Of a stretch of DNA of 54,154 nt, positions 36,101 to 44,552 are shown one piece after another (the first letter of the stretch is position 1; each line of letters begins with the position of its first letter). Origin of the DNA: Virgibacillus proomii (GTDB lineage: Bacteria; Bacillota; Bacilli; Bacillales; Amphibacillaceae); NCBI RefSeq assembly GCF_018916875.1, contig NZ_JAHLNO010000010.1, positions 1 through 54,154 on the forward strand, in the 5' to 3' direction. The notes under the pieces were generated by a model, which had not been told where the DNA came from, did no database searches, and was given only the letters and a program-made list of their open reading frames with translations. Both the position numbers and the translations under genes were made by a program.

Positions 36101-36616
36101 GAAAGATGGTTAGGCATTGAGGCGACACCAGCAGGAGTATTGTACTTTCATGTGCATAACCCAATAATTTCAGAAAAAGGTAAGCTAGATGATGAAAAGA
36201 TAGCAAAAGAACTATTCAAGCAATATAAAATGCAAGGTTTATTATTATCCGATGAAGAGACCATTAAATTAATGGATAAAACATTAGAATCTGGAACAAG
36301 TCAAATCATTCCTGCATCGATAAAGAAAAACGGCGAGTTTGGAAGTCACTCCAAAGTAGCTGATGAACAAATTTTTGCTAGTTTAAGACAATATATCCAT
36401 CAATTGATGATAAAGGCAGGTATGGATATAACAAGCGGTGGTATCCATTTAAACCCGTTCCAGCATAAGCAACAGGTTGCTTGTAAATATTGTCCGTTCC
36501 AACCTGTTTGTCAATTTGATCCAACAATGCCAATGAATCATTATCGTAAGTTGACTGATATGTCCGATGAAGAGATAATTAAACATATTCGACAGAAGGA
36601 GGAAACCTCATGGTAA
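33119..36616 (+). CDS. addB: ATP-dependent helicase/nuclease subunit AddB
   Basis: This 1165-residue protein is almost exactly the length of B. subtilis AddB (1166). Walker A GRSGTGKS lies at residues 8-15. The C-terminal RecB-type nuclease shows IIDYKSS, and the four iron-sulfur cysteines are one in YYRCSYQHF and three in CKYCPFQPVC. With AddA it resects double-strand breaks to Chi for RecA loading. The frame is open to 33071, but I use ATG 33119, where GGAAGGAGAAG is correctly spaced. Its stop overlaps addA by seven bases. Confidence 0.95.
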   Translation: MGLRFITGRSGTGKSGRIFDEIKEKLQGDPQGPAIFYIVPDQMTFQQEYNLFKDQDIQGSIRAQVVSFSRLAWRVLQETGGGTKQFISIVGIQMMLRKIMEEKQGEWHVFQKAMEKQGFLEQLEGMITEFKRYAVTPELLHAQIEQINSYVHKEPEEEGLVNKLKDLFYIYERLIFSLQGKYMDGEDQLKLLADKIANATVLIDAEVYLDGFHRFTPIELMVVEALLKKCKTVTVALTVDKLEDDTITEIDLFYQTTETYHLLKEIAEANNVVIEETIELDSADGRFRDRPYFAHLERYFDERPAPFYNGDVPLQIAEAVHPRAEVEGAAQEIIRLVRDEGYRYQDIALFIRQTEVYHDLIATIFRDYGIPVFIDEKKTMLNHALIEFIRSVLEVVEGNWRYDAVFRVLKTGFVPASDSAYPLTPDAIDELENYVLEYGILSRQSWLSKEEWVFQRFRGFDQIAQTDKELDIQKRINCYRRQVVQALKEFDTTMRQAQTVQEQCECLYNLLENLEVPYRLEQMRTAYDERAELEKGSEQEQVWDAVIQLFDEMVEIASEEKMSLDTFRKMLEAGFQTLKFAHVPPSIDHVIVGTIDRSRISGIRCAFLLGVNEGVWPMKPQADGLISERERELLASHGLQLAETSKRQLLDDWFYIYIAFTIASDRLWISYSLSDEEGNTKIPSQLIKRIEALFPNCCDHVLLQEPDELLEADRFITTPVKTRSALTAQLARNLKGYPVKEIWWYVLNWYIENERKHDTTYRILQSLYYQNTPLDLSEETVKQLYPKQVNASVSRLETYYRCSYQHFAKYSLGLEERRTYKLDAPDIGQLFHEALKTVTEWIQTEGKEFSQLSKEDAKAYAHQAVTQLAPILQHQILHSSNRYQYIQQKLEEVIARATYVLSEQARQSYFSPVGLEVGFGQNQELPPLKIPLNNGFELMLRGRIDRVDKAMKDDSLFLRIIDYKSSEKTLNLLEVYYGLALQMLTYLDVVLTYSERWLGIEATPAGVLYFHVHNPIISEKGKLDDEKIAKELFKQYKMQGLLLSDEETIKLMDKTLESGTSQIIPASIKKNGEFGSHSKVADEQIFASLRQYIHQLMIKAGMDITSGGIHLNPFQHKQQVACKYCPFQPVCQFDPTMPMNHYRKLTDMSDEEIIKHIRQKEETSW

Positions 36617-39600
36617 ACTGGACAAAAGAACAAGAGGCTGCAATCTATACCGAGGGAAGTGATGTATTAGTTGCCGCAGCTGCCGGTTCAGGGAAAACAG
36701 CAGTATTAGTAGAACGAATTATTCAAAAGCTGCTTGATAAAGATAATCCTGTTGATATTGATTCTTTGCTTGTCGTTACGTTTACCAATGCGGCAGCTCA
36801 GGAAATGCGTAATCGAGTTGGTGCAGCTTTAGAAAAGGCGCTTGCTGAAAATCCCTCTTCTATCCATTTAAAAAAACAATTATCCCTATTACAACGGGCA
36901 TCGATCTCAACCTTGCATGCTTTTTGTCTTGACGTTGTGAAGCAATATGCATACTTACTGGATATCGATCCATCATTTCGCATCGCGAATGATATAGAAG
37001 CAGAAATGATTAAACAAGAGGTGTTAGACGATTTAATGGAAGACTGGTATGGCTCTGATGCAGTCAACCAAGATATGTTCTTTCAGGTTGTTGACCGTTT
37101 CTCTAATGACCGAAGTGATACAGATGTCGAAACGTTAATCTTGCAGTTGTATGATTTTGCGGTAAAAAACCCATGGCCAATTAAATGGCTGGATCAACTC
37201 GCTAGCACGTATGAAGTACCTGATGATGTGCAGGAAGAAAAATTAACATGGCTAACGATATTAAAACGGGAAATAACCGATCAACTGCTGGCAATGGAAC
37301 AAGAAATAATGAAAGCAATGAATCTAACAAAAGAAAGTGATGGACCTTATCATTACGCTGAAACGATAGAGCAGGATTTCATGCTAGTTCAAGAGGCGAA
37401 GTGTTGTGTGAATGATTGGCAACAGCTGCATGAGTTGTTCCATACTAGTAAATTCCGTACATTGTCTCGTAAAAAGCCAGAAGTAAACGAGGATAAAAAG
37501 AAACAAGTTAGGAAAATACGCGATAGCTATAAAAAGCGTTGGACGGATATGAAAGAAAACTGGTTTAGTAGAAATTTAGCTAGTCATTTACAGGATATGC
37601 GCGAAATGGCTCCGGTTATTAAACATGTAGCCTATTTAGTAAAAACATTTAAAACCCGATTCGATGAAGAAAAAAGAGAACGAGCTTTGGTTGACTTTTC
37701 GGATTTAGAACATTTATGTTTACAAGTATTAATGGACGATGATGAAACAAATCGACCAGTTCCATCTAGAGTAGCATTAGGTTTTCAAAAGAATTTCTCT
37801 GAGATACTTATCGATGAGTACCAAGATACAAACCTTGTACAAGAGACGATCTTAGAATTAATCAGTGATGTGAATGGTACAGGAAATCGTTTTATGGTTG
37901 GCGATGTAAAGCAAAGCATTTATCGTTTCCGTCATGCAGAACCATCCTTGTTTATTAACAAATATAATCGTTTTGCAGATAAAGAGAACTCTGGAATCCG
38001 AATTGATTTATCGCGTAATTTTCGAAGCAGAGAACGGGTGTTAACCGGAACGAACTATTTATTTCGCCAAATTATTGATCAACCGCTAGGGGAAATAAAT
38101 TACGATGAAAAAGCAATGCTTATCTATGGCAATAAAATGTATGATGCGTTTCCCCATCAAACACCTAATCCGGAATTAATTATCATTGATCGTAAAGCAG
38201 CTGATCAAGAAAGAACTGCAAATGAGGAAATAATTGATTTGGAAAAAGCAGAATTAGAAGCACGTATGTATGCAAAAAAAATTAAAGAATGGATTGGTAA
38301 TGAAGATACTCCGCCTTTACAAGTAGTTGATAAAGGAACACAAACACAGCGTGATTTGCAATATCGAGATATTGTCATTCTACTGCGTTCGATGACTGAT
38401 GCACCAATTATCGTTGATGAATTAAAACAACAAGGTATTCCTGTTTATGCAGAGCTATCGACAGGCTATTTTGAAGCGATGGAGGTTAAAATTATCATCA
38501 GCTTACTAAAAGTCGTTGATAATCCTCGGCAAGATATTCCGCTAGCTGCTGTGTTGCGCTCACCAATTGTTGGCTTAAACGAAGAAGAACTGGCAGCGAT
38601 TCGTTTGGCCGGTAAGAACGTAACCTATTATGATGCATTAGTTTCCTATGTTAACGAGCACTCCAACAGTACTGCTAGGAAGGCAGAACAGTTTTTGGAA
38701 AAACGGGAACTCTATCGAAATGCTGCCAGACAGGATTCCTTATCAGATCTCATATGGAAGATTTATCGAGAGACCGGTTACTATGATTTTGTCGGCGGTA
38801 TGCCGGGAGGAAGGCAGCGCCAAGCGAACCTCCGTGCCTTGTATGATCGGGCACGTACGTATGAAACAACATCGTTCCGTGGATTATTTCGCTTTTTGCG
38901 TTTTATTGAACGAATGGAGGAGCGGGGCGATGATTTAGGTGCAGCAAGGGCATTAAGCGAGCAAGAAGATGTAGTCCGTGTTATGACAATCCATAAAAGT
39001 AAAGGATTGGAATTTCCAGTTGTCCTTTTGGGAGGCATGGAAAAGCAATTTAATCTTAACGATTTAAATAAGAAATATTTGTTGCATAAGGATTATGGGT
39101 TTGCAAGTAAATATATTGATCCAGTAAAACGAATTACGTATCCTACGCTATATTATCATGCATTAAAACGGGAAATGTTAAGAGAACAATTGGCTGAAGA
39201 AATGCGTGTGCTATATGTGGCATTAACCCGAGCTAAAGAAAAGCTTGTCATGATTGGTAACGTGACTTCATTTGAAAAAAAACAGGAGAAATGGGAAAAA
39301 ATATGTGATCATCAAGAATGGGTACTTCCTGTATATTTTCGTATCGAAGCAAAATCGTATTTGGATTGGGTTGCGCCTGCTTTACTTCGTCACCGTGACA
39401 GTAATATACTACGAACGGAAGAGTTGGAGAAAAATATGGACACAAGTATCAAGAACGATATATCTACTTGGGATATTCAAGTTCTTCATGCGAGTGAGCT
39501 GGCAGCATTAGAAAAAACGGAAGATGAAAAGGATAAGCAGCTTTATAAACATATTACGAAATGGGAAACCCTATCATTATCAGATCAACGATTAAAGCAG

Positions 39601-40323
39601 CAAGTCGATAGCCGATTAGATTTTGCTTATCCATACAACGATGCCGCTATTTCTAGAGCCAAACAGACTGTGACAGAATTAAAACGCCAGCAGGAATTAA
39701 AGGATGAATATAGTGGAGATCAGTTGATTGCTCCCTTTAAGAAACCGATCATCAAACGTCCTGCCTTTATACAGCGACAAAAAACGATGACTTCTGCTGA
39801 ACGTGGGACTGCCATGCATACAGCTATGCAACATTTACCATTTAATAGAGCTTTAACGAAGATGGAAATTAGAGAAGAGCTGGAAAAAATGGTAGAAAAA
39901 GAGATATTAAGTAAAGAGGCAGCTTCGCAAATTGATCTGTCGGCCGTTGAACAGTTCTATCAAACCGATATTGCTGCATATATGATAAATGCTTCATATG
40001 TATATCGAGAAGTCCCGTTCAGTCTTACGCTTCCTGCAAATGAAGTATATTCGAACTGGAAAGATGAACAAGCTGAGCGTGTATTAATTCAAGGTGTCAT
40101 TGACGCTATTATTGAACAAGACAACGGTGTAATCATTATTGATTATAAAACAGATGCCATTTATGAGGAATGGACAGAGGAAACGAAAGAAAAAATGATG
40201 AACCGCTATAAGACACAAATGAAGTTATATCGCTATGCAGTTGAAACGATCTGGAAACAGCCGGTGTTACAGACCTACTTATACTTCTTTACTAAACATG
40301 AGGTTGCTCTTATGCAAGCATGA
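36610..40323 (+). CDS. addA: ATP-dependent helicase/nuclease subunit AddA
   Basis: This 1237-residue protein is a UvrD-type superfamily 1 helicase: Walker A AAAGSGKT at residues 23-30, the Walker B-region IDEYQDTN, GDVKQSIYRFRHA, and motif VI VLYVALTRAKEKL. A C-terminal nuclease domain has VIIIDYKTDAI. It is the 3'-5' translocating motor and one of the two nucleases of AddAB. The ATG lies inside the end of addB, giving coupled translation. In B. subtilis sbcD and sbcC follow; here the operon ends with a hairpin. Confidence 0.95.
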   Translation: MVNWTKEQEAAIYTEGSDVLVAAAAGSGKTAVLVERIIQKLLDKDNPVDIDSLLVVTFTNAAAQEMRNRVGAALEKALAENPSSIHLKKQLSLLQRASISTLHAFCLDVVKQYAYLLDIDPSFRIANDIEAEMIKQEVLDDLMEDWYGSDAVNQDMFFQVVDRFSNDRSDTDVETLILQLYDFAVKNPWPIKWLDQLASTYEVPDDVQEEKLTWLTILKREITDQLLAMEQEIMKAMNLTKESDGPYHYAETIEQDFMLVQEAKCCVNDWQQLHELFHTSKFRTLSRKKPEVNEDKKKQVRKIRDSYKKRWTDMKENWFSRNLASHLQDMREMAPVIKHVAYLVKTFKTRFDEEKRERALVDFSDLEHLCLQVLMDDDETNRPVPSRVALGFQKNFSEILIDEYQDTNLVQETILELISDVNGTGNRFMVGDVKQSIYRFRHAEPSLFINKYNRFADKENSGIRIDLSRNFRSRERVLTGTNYLFRQIIDQPLGEINYDEKAMLIYGNKMYDAFPHQTPNPELIIIDRKAADQERTANEEIIDLEKAELEARMYAKKIKEWIGNEDTPPLQVVDKGTQTQRDLQYRDIVILLRSMTDAPIIVDELKQQGIPVYAELSTGYFEAMEVKIIISLLKVVDNPRQDIPLAAVLRSPIVGLNEEELAAIRLAGKNVTYYDALVSYVNEHSNSTARKAEQFLEKRELYRNAARQDSLSDLIWKIYRETGYYDFVGGMPGGRQRQANLRALYDRARTYETTSFRGLFRFLRFIERMEERGDDLGAARALSEQEDVVRVMTIHKSKGLEFPVVLLGGMEKQFNLNDLNKKYLLHKDYGFASKYIDPVKRITYPTLYYHALKREMLREQLAEEMRVLYVALTRAKEKLVMIGNVTSFEKKQEKWEKICDHQEWVLPVYFRIEAKSYLDWVAPALLRHRDSNILRTEELEKNMDTSIKNDISTWDIQVLHASELAALEKTEDEKDKQLYKHITKWETLSLSDQRLKQQVDSRLDFAYPYNDAAISRAKQTVTELKRQQELKDEYSGDQLIAPFKKPIIKRPAFIQRQKTMTSAERGTAMHTAMQHLPFNRALTKMEIREELEKMVEKEILSKEAASQIDLSAVEQFYQTDIAAYMINASYVYREVPFSLTLPANEVYSNWKDEQAERVLIQGVIDAIIEQDNGVIIIDYKTDAIYEEWTEETKEKMMNRYKTQMKLYRYAVETIWKQPVLQTYLYFFTKHEVALMQA

Positions 40324-40334
40324 AAAAAATACAG

Positions 40335-40361
40335 ATGCCGTGGATCAGTTTTCCACGGCAT
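40335..40361 (+). terminator. Hairpin terminator after addA
   Basis: A perfect 10-bp stem ATGCCGTGGA/TCCACGGCAT begins 12 bases after the addA stop. The following T-tract is short (TGTTTG). Confidence 0.6.
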
Positions 40362-40394
40362 GTTTGACAGATTATGTTGTAATTAATATACTTC

Positions 40395-40650
40395 CCGAGG
40401 TAGTTAGTAGCTCGTCGTGAAGTTTTAGCGCTTGAGCTTAGAAAACCCTCTTATTTTCACGGTAAGTTAACTGTTGCCGAATTCTCCTTTTCAAGGACAG
40501 AGGAAACTACGGCAGCAATGTATCCGTTTTTCCAAGAGCGCCTGAGAATTTAGACTTTGCTTTACTTTTTTTAGAAAAAAAGCAAGCCTTTGAACAAAGT
40601 TTGACTTTCCGCCTTTAGGTTTTACGGCCACTAAGCTAAGCGCCTCTAGC
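40395..40650. repeat. Possible diverged GAAAGTAGCTTCGTC-type repeat
   Basis: The order AGTAGCTCGTCGT, AGCGCTTGAGC, ACGGTAAGTTAACTG, CGGCAGCAATGTATCCG parallels the other members, but identity is low. Nothing coding is seen between addA and gerPF. Confidence 0.35.
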
Positions 40651-40651
40651 T

Positions 40652-40870
40652 TTATGCATTTGCAGTTTGGGTTTGGTCGTTTATATCCGGATCAAATGGA
40701 TTGGTTGAACTAAGGCCATTATTGGTACGTGTAAAATCTCCTGTATTTAATGAGCCGGAACCGGCATTTGTTTTGGAAGAACTTTTAGGTGATACATAAA
40801 AGGAATCTCCAAAATTGACAACTCCTCCACCTACATTAACAATTTTGATTGGTCCAACGATTGAGGGCAT
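40652..40870 (-). CDS. gerPF: Spore germination protein GerPF
   Basis: This 72-residue protein begins MPSIVGPIKIVNVGGGVVNFGD, with a low-complexity middle (SPKSSSKTNAGSGS) typical of GerPF and its paralogue GerPA. GerP proteins are mother-cell-made coat proteins that help germinants pass the coat. I start at 40870 because AAAGGTGGT sits before that ATG; the longer frame to 40936 lacks such a site. It is the last gene of the operon but is 230 bases from gerPE, whereas the others are nearly contiguous. Confidence 0.9.
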   Translation of the reverse strand: MPSIVGPIKIVNVGGGVVNFGDSFYVSPKSSSKTNAGSGSLNTGDFTRTNNGLSSTNPFDPDINDQTQTANA

Positions 40871-41100
40871 GTGATACCACCTTTTAAAAAATCTATTTCT
40901 ATAGATTATGAAATTTAATGAGAATGGTGTGTACATTTGTCACCCATTAATAGGAAGCAATATGGCGATTTTACCCAAAAAGAAGTTATTTATTATGGAT
41001 AGAAGTTTTACTTTATTTGTAATGGACTCGCCTCAATATACAAATTACTTTGTAGTATTTAGCAGTACAGAGGAAAAATGATGCCATGGGAACTTAAATA

Positions 41101-41466
41101 CTATTGCCTTAGTTTGCGAAAATGCTTTATCCTTGCTTCTGCTCTTCCTTTACTTAAGCTGCCGACTTGCATTAAAGAAGAACTGCTAACTCCAATAACA
41201 CTTATTGCTGTTATATTTATCGTCCCGGTCTGATTTAAGGTTGTCTTTTTCACTGTGAGCTTTGGCTTAGGCCAGTTTGCTTGCCGATTGAAAAGGGGAT
41301 AGGCAAACGTTTCTTCATCAGCCTCAGTAAAAATGGGGCACTCTTTTTGCACGGCAATTCCGTTGGAGTTTAACTGAGCATATTCCGTATCGCCAATGGA
41401 AAGAGTACTGCTAAATGAGAAGGAATTCGTATAGATGTTTCCGACATTTACTAATCGCTTATACAT
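41101..41466 (-). CDS. gerPE: Spore germination protein GerPE
   Basis: This 121-residue protein matches GerPE by length, by the N-terminal RLVNVGNIYTNSFSFSSTLSIGD segment and by its place between gerPD and gerPF. No catalytic motifs. Its ATG follows AAGGTGAT and lies nine bases after the gerPD stop, so it is cotranscribed. Coat-located role as for the rest of the operon. Confidence 0.88.
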   Translation of the reverse strand: MYKRLVNVGNIYTNSFSFSSTLSIGDTEYAQLNSNGIAVQKECPIFTEADEETFAYPLFNRQANWPKPKLTVKKTTLNQTGTINITAISVIGVSSSSLMQVGSLSKGRAEARIKHFRKLRQ

Positions 41467-41475
41467 ATAATCACC

Positions 41476-41652
41476 TTATGTTAATGCCAATGGAACAATA
41501 TTCCCCACAGTAAATGCTTCCGGTGGAGTATCAAAAAAGGATGATAAAATAAATTCATCATTATCACCAATTAAAAAAACAGATGAAGCAGAAACATTAT
41601 CAACTTGAATGTTTCCAACGTTAAGACCCCAATTATGGACTTCCATGATCAT
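41476..41652 (-). CDS. gerPD: Spore germination protein GerPD
   Basis: This 58-residue protein begins MIMEVHNWGLNVGNIQVDNV and ends VGNIVPLALT, the GerPD pattern. The ATG at 41652 follows AAAGGAGAA; a second ATG at 41646 is possible. It starts two bases after the gerPC stop codon. Together with its neighbours it completes the six-gene set. Confidence 0.88.
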   Translation of the reverse strand: MIMEVHNWGLNVGNIQVDNVSASSVFLIGDNDEFILSSFFDTPPEAFTVGNIVPLALT

Positions 41653-41654
41653 AC

Positions 41655-42242
41655 TTATTCTCCTTTATGCTGATTATTTTGCATGTAATTTTTTAAGGAT
41701 TGATGAATTTCAGCTTTGATTTTATCCGTGATAAAAGCATGCAATTCTTCTTGTGTATGAATCTTCTTTTGATAGGCTTCATTTTCATAAAAGGCAATTC
41801 GTCCAGGCAGTTGCTTTTCTATATCTTGAATGAGGATGGAAGGATAACCGTCATCTAAACGTGTATTATGTTCAACAGCTAATTGATGGATAATGGATGG
41901 ACCGGATTGTTGCAAGTAAGCACTTAATTCTGCTTGAATCGTTTGTTTTAAGGGTGGTGGATAATTAGGTGAATTTGTATTCGTCGTTGGATTAATAAAA
42001 TTAGTATCTTCTAAGTTAGCTAAATCCTGTGGTGAAAGGCCAATATGCAGTGTCCCATCCAAGCGTTCAATTTTAAGTTGATCAAAGTGATATTCAATTT
42101 TTTCAATTTTATTTGACTTTGCATTCTGTAGATTTTCTTCTAGTTGGTTTACTCTCCTCATTAATGTCTCAATAACGGTTTCTTGTTGTCTTATATATTC
42201 ATGTATATCGTACATATATTTCGTCCAATTTGGATAATTCAT
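41655..42242 (-). CDS. gerPC: Spore germination protein GerPC
   Basis: This 195-residue protein is the largest of the operon, near the length of B. subtilis GerPC (205). The N-terminal part is a coiled coil (IRQQETVIETLMRRVNQLEE, about residues 18-37). A central IEYHFDQLKIERLDGTLHIG segment is conserved in the family, and the C-terminus is helical and charged. AAGGGGGTTT precedes the ATG. It may organise the small hydrophobic GerP proteins; that is inference. Confidence 0.9.
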   Translation of the reverse strand: MNYPNWTKYMYDIHEYIRQQETVIETLMRRVNQLEENLQNAKSNKIEKIEYHFDQLKIERLDGTLHIGLSPQDLANLEDTNFINPTTNTNSPNYPPPLKQTIQAELSAYLQQSGPSIIHQLAVEHNTRLDDGYPSILIQDIEKQLPGRIAFYENEAYQKKIHTQEELHAFITDKIKAEIHQSLKNYMQNNQHKGE

Positions 42243-42314
42243 GAAAATAAACCCCCTTGACGATAATAGACGAATGCCTATACTAATTTATTCATTTTGT
42301 TAAAAAATGTGCAG

Positions 42315-42518
42315 TTATGGTGCTAGCGGAACAAGGGGAATTGCTTCACTCATTGATTCAACTACTTCTTGAGCCGGTTGAGTAAAACCACCAGTATTGT
42401 AAATATCTGATTGTGCTTGAACGCTTCCAGTGCTGCCGATTTGTAATACAGAAGAATTCGTAATTGCGCTAACTTTGATCATATAAATACTAATCGTTTG
42501 ATGTACAGTAATATTCAT
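42315..42518 (-). CDS. gerPB: Spore germination protein GerPB
   Basis: This 67-residue protein begins MNITVHQTISIYMIKVSAIT and has SSVLQIGSTGSVQAQSDIYN, both typical of GerPB. GGAGGACC precedes the ATG, 19 bases after the gerPA stop. A cytoplasmic mother-cell product assembled into the coat, by family. Confidence 0.9.
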   Translation of the reverse strand: MNITVHQTISIYMIKVSAITNSSVLQIGSTGSVQAQSDIYNTGGFTQPAQEVVESMSEAIPLVPLAP

Positions 42519-42537
42519 CCTTGTGGTCCTCCAATAG

Positions 42538-42750
42538 TTAAGTTATTGGCTGATCAATTTTATCTTGATCATTGATAAATGTTTTTGCATAGCCAAGATT
42601 AATCCGAATTCCATGTCCTGTATTGAATGAGCCCCCACCAGCATATGTTTTGGCGTTACTATTAGGAGATATGGAATATACATCGCCAATGTTAAAAATA
42701 CTGGATGAAGACAGATTAATTACTTTTACTGCTCCAACTTTTGCTGGCAT
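42538..42750 (-). CDS. gerPA: Spore germination protein GerPA
   Basis: This 70-residue protein begins MPAKVGAVKVINLSSSSIFN and resembles GerPF in layout (GDVYSISPNSNAKTYAGGGSFN). First gene of the six-gene operon. AAGGGAGG precedes the ATG, and a sigma-K-like promoter lies about 30 bases further upstream, fitting late mother-cell expression. The presence of the full operon shows that this organism forms endospores. Confidence 0.92.
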   Translation of the reverse strand: MPAKVGAVKVINLSSSSIFNIGDVYSISPNSNAKTYAGGGSFNTGHGIRINLGYAKTFINDQDKIDQPIT

Positions 42751-42771
42751 ATAAATTCCTCCCTTAGTGTA

Positions 42772-42796
42772 AGTTTATGTTAAAGGGAAAATTTGT
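42772..42796 (-). promoter_or_regulatory. Sigma-K-like promoter of gerP
   Basis: On the minus strand CATAAACT (42779-42772) fits the -10 CATANNNT of sigma-K. AC at 42796-42795, 15 bases upstream, fits the minimal -35. gerP is sigma-K dependent in B. subtilis. Confidence 0.45.
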
Positions 42797-42832
42797 TGAA
42801 AGCTTTAGGAGGAAATTTGCTTTTTTTCTCGT

Positions 42833-42921
42833 ACTATAGGAAAGTATAAAATTTTAGGGTTTATAGTATAAGAAAAACTACAGCTTTCGTTAAAGACTTG
42901 GCGATAAGCCAAGTTTTTCTA
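42833..42921 (+). repeat. 89-bp ACTATAGGAAAGTATAAAA repeat, first of a pair
   Basis: It has the same sequence as at 22272 and 32900 with few changes, ending in the CTTGGCGATAAGCCAAG-TTTTT hairpin. It sits directly upstream of the gerP promoter in the opposite orientation. Confidence 0.85.
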
Positions 42922-42923
42922 AC

Positions 42924-43014
42924 ACTATAGGAAAGTATAGAACTTTATGGTTTATAGTATAAGAAAAACTATAGCTTTCGCCATAAAGACTTGGCGATAA
43001 GCCAAGTTTTTCTA
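42924..43014 (+). repeat. 91-bp ACTATAGGAAAGTATAGAA repeat, second of a pair
   Basis: This tandem copy lies two bases after the first. It differs at several sites (GAACTTTATGG for AAATTTTAGGG, CGCCATAAAG for CGTTAAAG), so the pair is not a recent duplication. Confidence 0.8.
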
Positions 43015-43053
43015 AAATATTAATTGATGGAGTAAATAGAAAGGAAGGGTGTC

Positions 43054-43547
43054 ATGCATAAGTTACCTGCACCAGTACAAGAAAAGGAGCGTCTGCATTG
43101 GATAGACGCAGCCGGAGGATTCAATATATTTGGTATTCTTATGGTGAATATCGGAGTATTCAGTGCGCCTTATTTCATCTATGGTGGTGGAGAAATTATT
43201 TGGAATGCTTCTGTTGATAGGATAACTCAGTCATAGATATATTTTTTCAAGCTAGTTTTTATACCATATTTTCATTTTTGTTTGGTTTTGGTTTGCAAGT
43301 AATGATTGACCGCTTATCTATAAAAGGCGTCCCTTATATGGCTATTTTGACAAGAAGACTATTACTCTTGTTAGGAATTGGTTTTATTCATGCCTTTTTC
43401 ATCTGGTATGGAGACATTTTACTTATTTACGCTGTTGTTGGGCTTACAGCACTTTTGTTTATTCAGGTCAAGGATGAAACGATATTAATATGGGTAATTA
43501 GCTTGCTAACAGCTTTTGTTGGTATATTTACACTTATATTAGGGTAG
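43054..43547 (+). pseudogene. Broken DUF418 (YeiB-like) membrane protein
   Basis: The first frame (43054-43236) starts after AAGGAAGGG and reads ERLHWIDAAGGFNIFGILMVNI, the DUF418 N-terminus. It hits a stop at 43234-43236. The reading continues in another frame from about 43229 (IDIFFQASFYTIFSFLFGFG, then RRLLLLLGIGFIHAFFIWYG) and ends at 43547. One frameshift separates the two, and the C-terminal half of the roughly 380-residue family is missing. The substitution AAGGFNIFG for the usual RG[F/L]xxxG suggests decay even before the frameshift. Confidence 0.8.
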
Positions 43548-43772
43548 TACCAGCGAAGCTGTCACCAACCGCAATAAGAAAATGTCAAAATTACCATAAG
43601 CTATTAATTTTAATGCTTCAACCACGTATATCCCCACCTCCCTGCCACGCTTATACATATATTTATCTTTGCACTTGTTTTAAGTGCTATTTTACACATC
43701 TTTAGACAGATGATTGAGCAGGATTCTAACTGACCAATTATCTGTTTTTTTATTTATATATCTTCTTCAATG

Positions 43773-43788
43773 TTGATAGAGTCTTGAT
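43773..43788 (+). promoter_or_regulatory. SpaR-box-like direct repeat before the immunity operon
   Basis: TTGAT (43773-43777), six bases, TTGAT (43784-43788). This is the pentanucleotide direct-repeat layout described for the SpaR boxes of subtilin genes. A TATAAA (43810-43815) lies 21 bases downstream, so the box would stand at the -35 region, as expected for an activator of the OmpR type. The cognate regulator is probably the one encoded at 46104-46772. Confidence 0.6.
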
Positions 43789-43836
43789 TTTTTGTTGTTA
43801 AACTCCATTTATAAAGATGAAAAGGAGTTATCAAAT

Positions 43837-44538
43837 ATGAATGATAAGTATATCTTGCAAACTAAACAGCTAACCAAGAAATACAGAAGGTCGACTATTT
43901 TAAATGCTGTATCAATCAATGTAAGGAAGAACACCGTTTATGGTCTCTTGGGGCCAAATGGAGCCGGAAAATCCACAATGCTAAAGATCATATCGGGTCT
44001 GCTCAAGCCAACATCCGGAGAAGTAATTTTTAATGGAAATCAGTGGAATAGAAAGGATTTAGCTCATATTGGTTCTTTAATTGAGAGCCCCCCACTTTAT
44101 GGGAATTTAACAGCTAAAGAAAATCTGGAGGTCATAAATACAATTCTTGGGTTGCCAAAAGAGCGAATCCAAGAGGTTCTTCAAATTGTGGGCTTAACAA
44201 ATACGGGAAGTAAAAGAGTAATGAACTTTTCAATGGGAATGAAACAGCGTCTTGGCATTGCTCTTGCTATCTTGAATCGTCCGAAGCTATTAATCCTAGA
44301 TGAACCCACTAATGGATTAGATCCTATTGGGATTCAAGAATTAAGGGAATTGATTGCTTCTTTTCCGCAGCAGGGCATGACAGTCCTTTTATCGAGCCAC
44401 TTGTTATCGGAAGCTGAACATATAGCTGACGATATAGGAATTATCAGTAATGGGATACTCGGTTATGAAGGGAAATACCATTCGTATGAAAATTTAGAAA
44501 AGCTTTTTACCGATGTTGTACGAAAGCACAGAGCATAG
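43837..44538 (+). CDS. Lantibiotic-immunity ABC transporter ATPase (LanF type)
   Basis: This 233-residue protein has Walker A GPNGAGKS at 39-46, signature FSMGMKQRLG, Walker B LLILDEPTNGLDP and switch SSHLLSEAE. E83 in SLIESPPLYGN replaces the Q-loop glutamine, the E-loop described for LanF subunits. It should power export of a lantibiotic from the membrane, protecting the cell. I start at ATG 43837, ten bases after AAAGGAG; the frame to 43792 overlaps the promoter. First gene of a five-gene operon LanF-E-G-R-K. Confidence 0.85.
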   Translation: MNDKYILQTKQLTKKYRRSTILNAVSINVRKNTVYGLLGPNGAGKSTMLKIISGLLKPTSGEVIFNGNQWNRKDLAHIGSLIESPPLYGNLTAKENLEVINTILGLPKERIQEVLQIVGLTNTGSKRVMNFSMGMKQRLGIALAILNRPKLLILDEPTNGLDPIGIQELRELIASFPQQGMTVLLSSHLLSEAEHIADDIGIISNGILGYEGKYHSYENLEKLFTDVVRKHRA

Positions 44539-44552
44539 TAGGAGGATTTAGT

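Noticed and set aside
43548..43772. Possible continuation of the DUF418 gene
   Set aside because: I could not find recognisable C-terminal DUF418 sequence in any forward frame here; the region appears non-coding.
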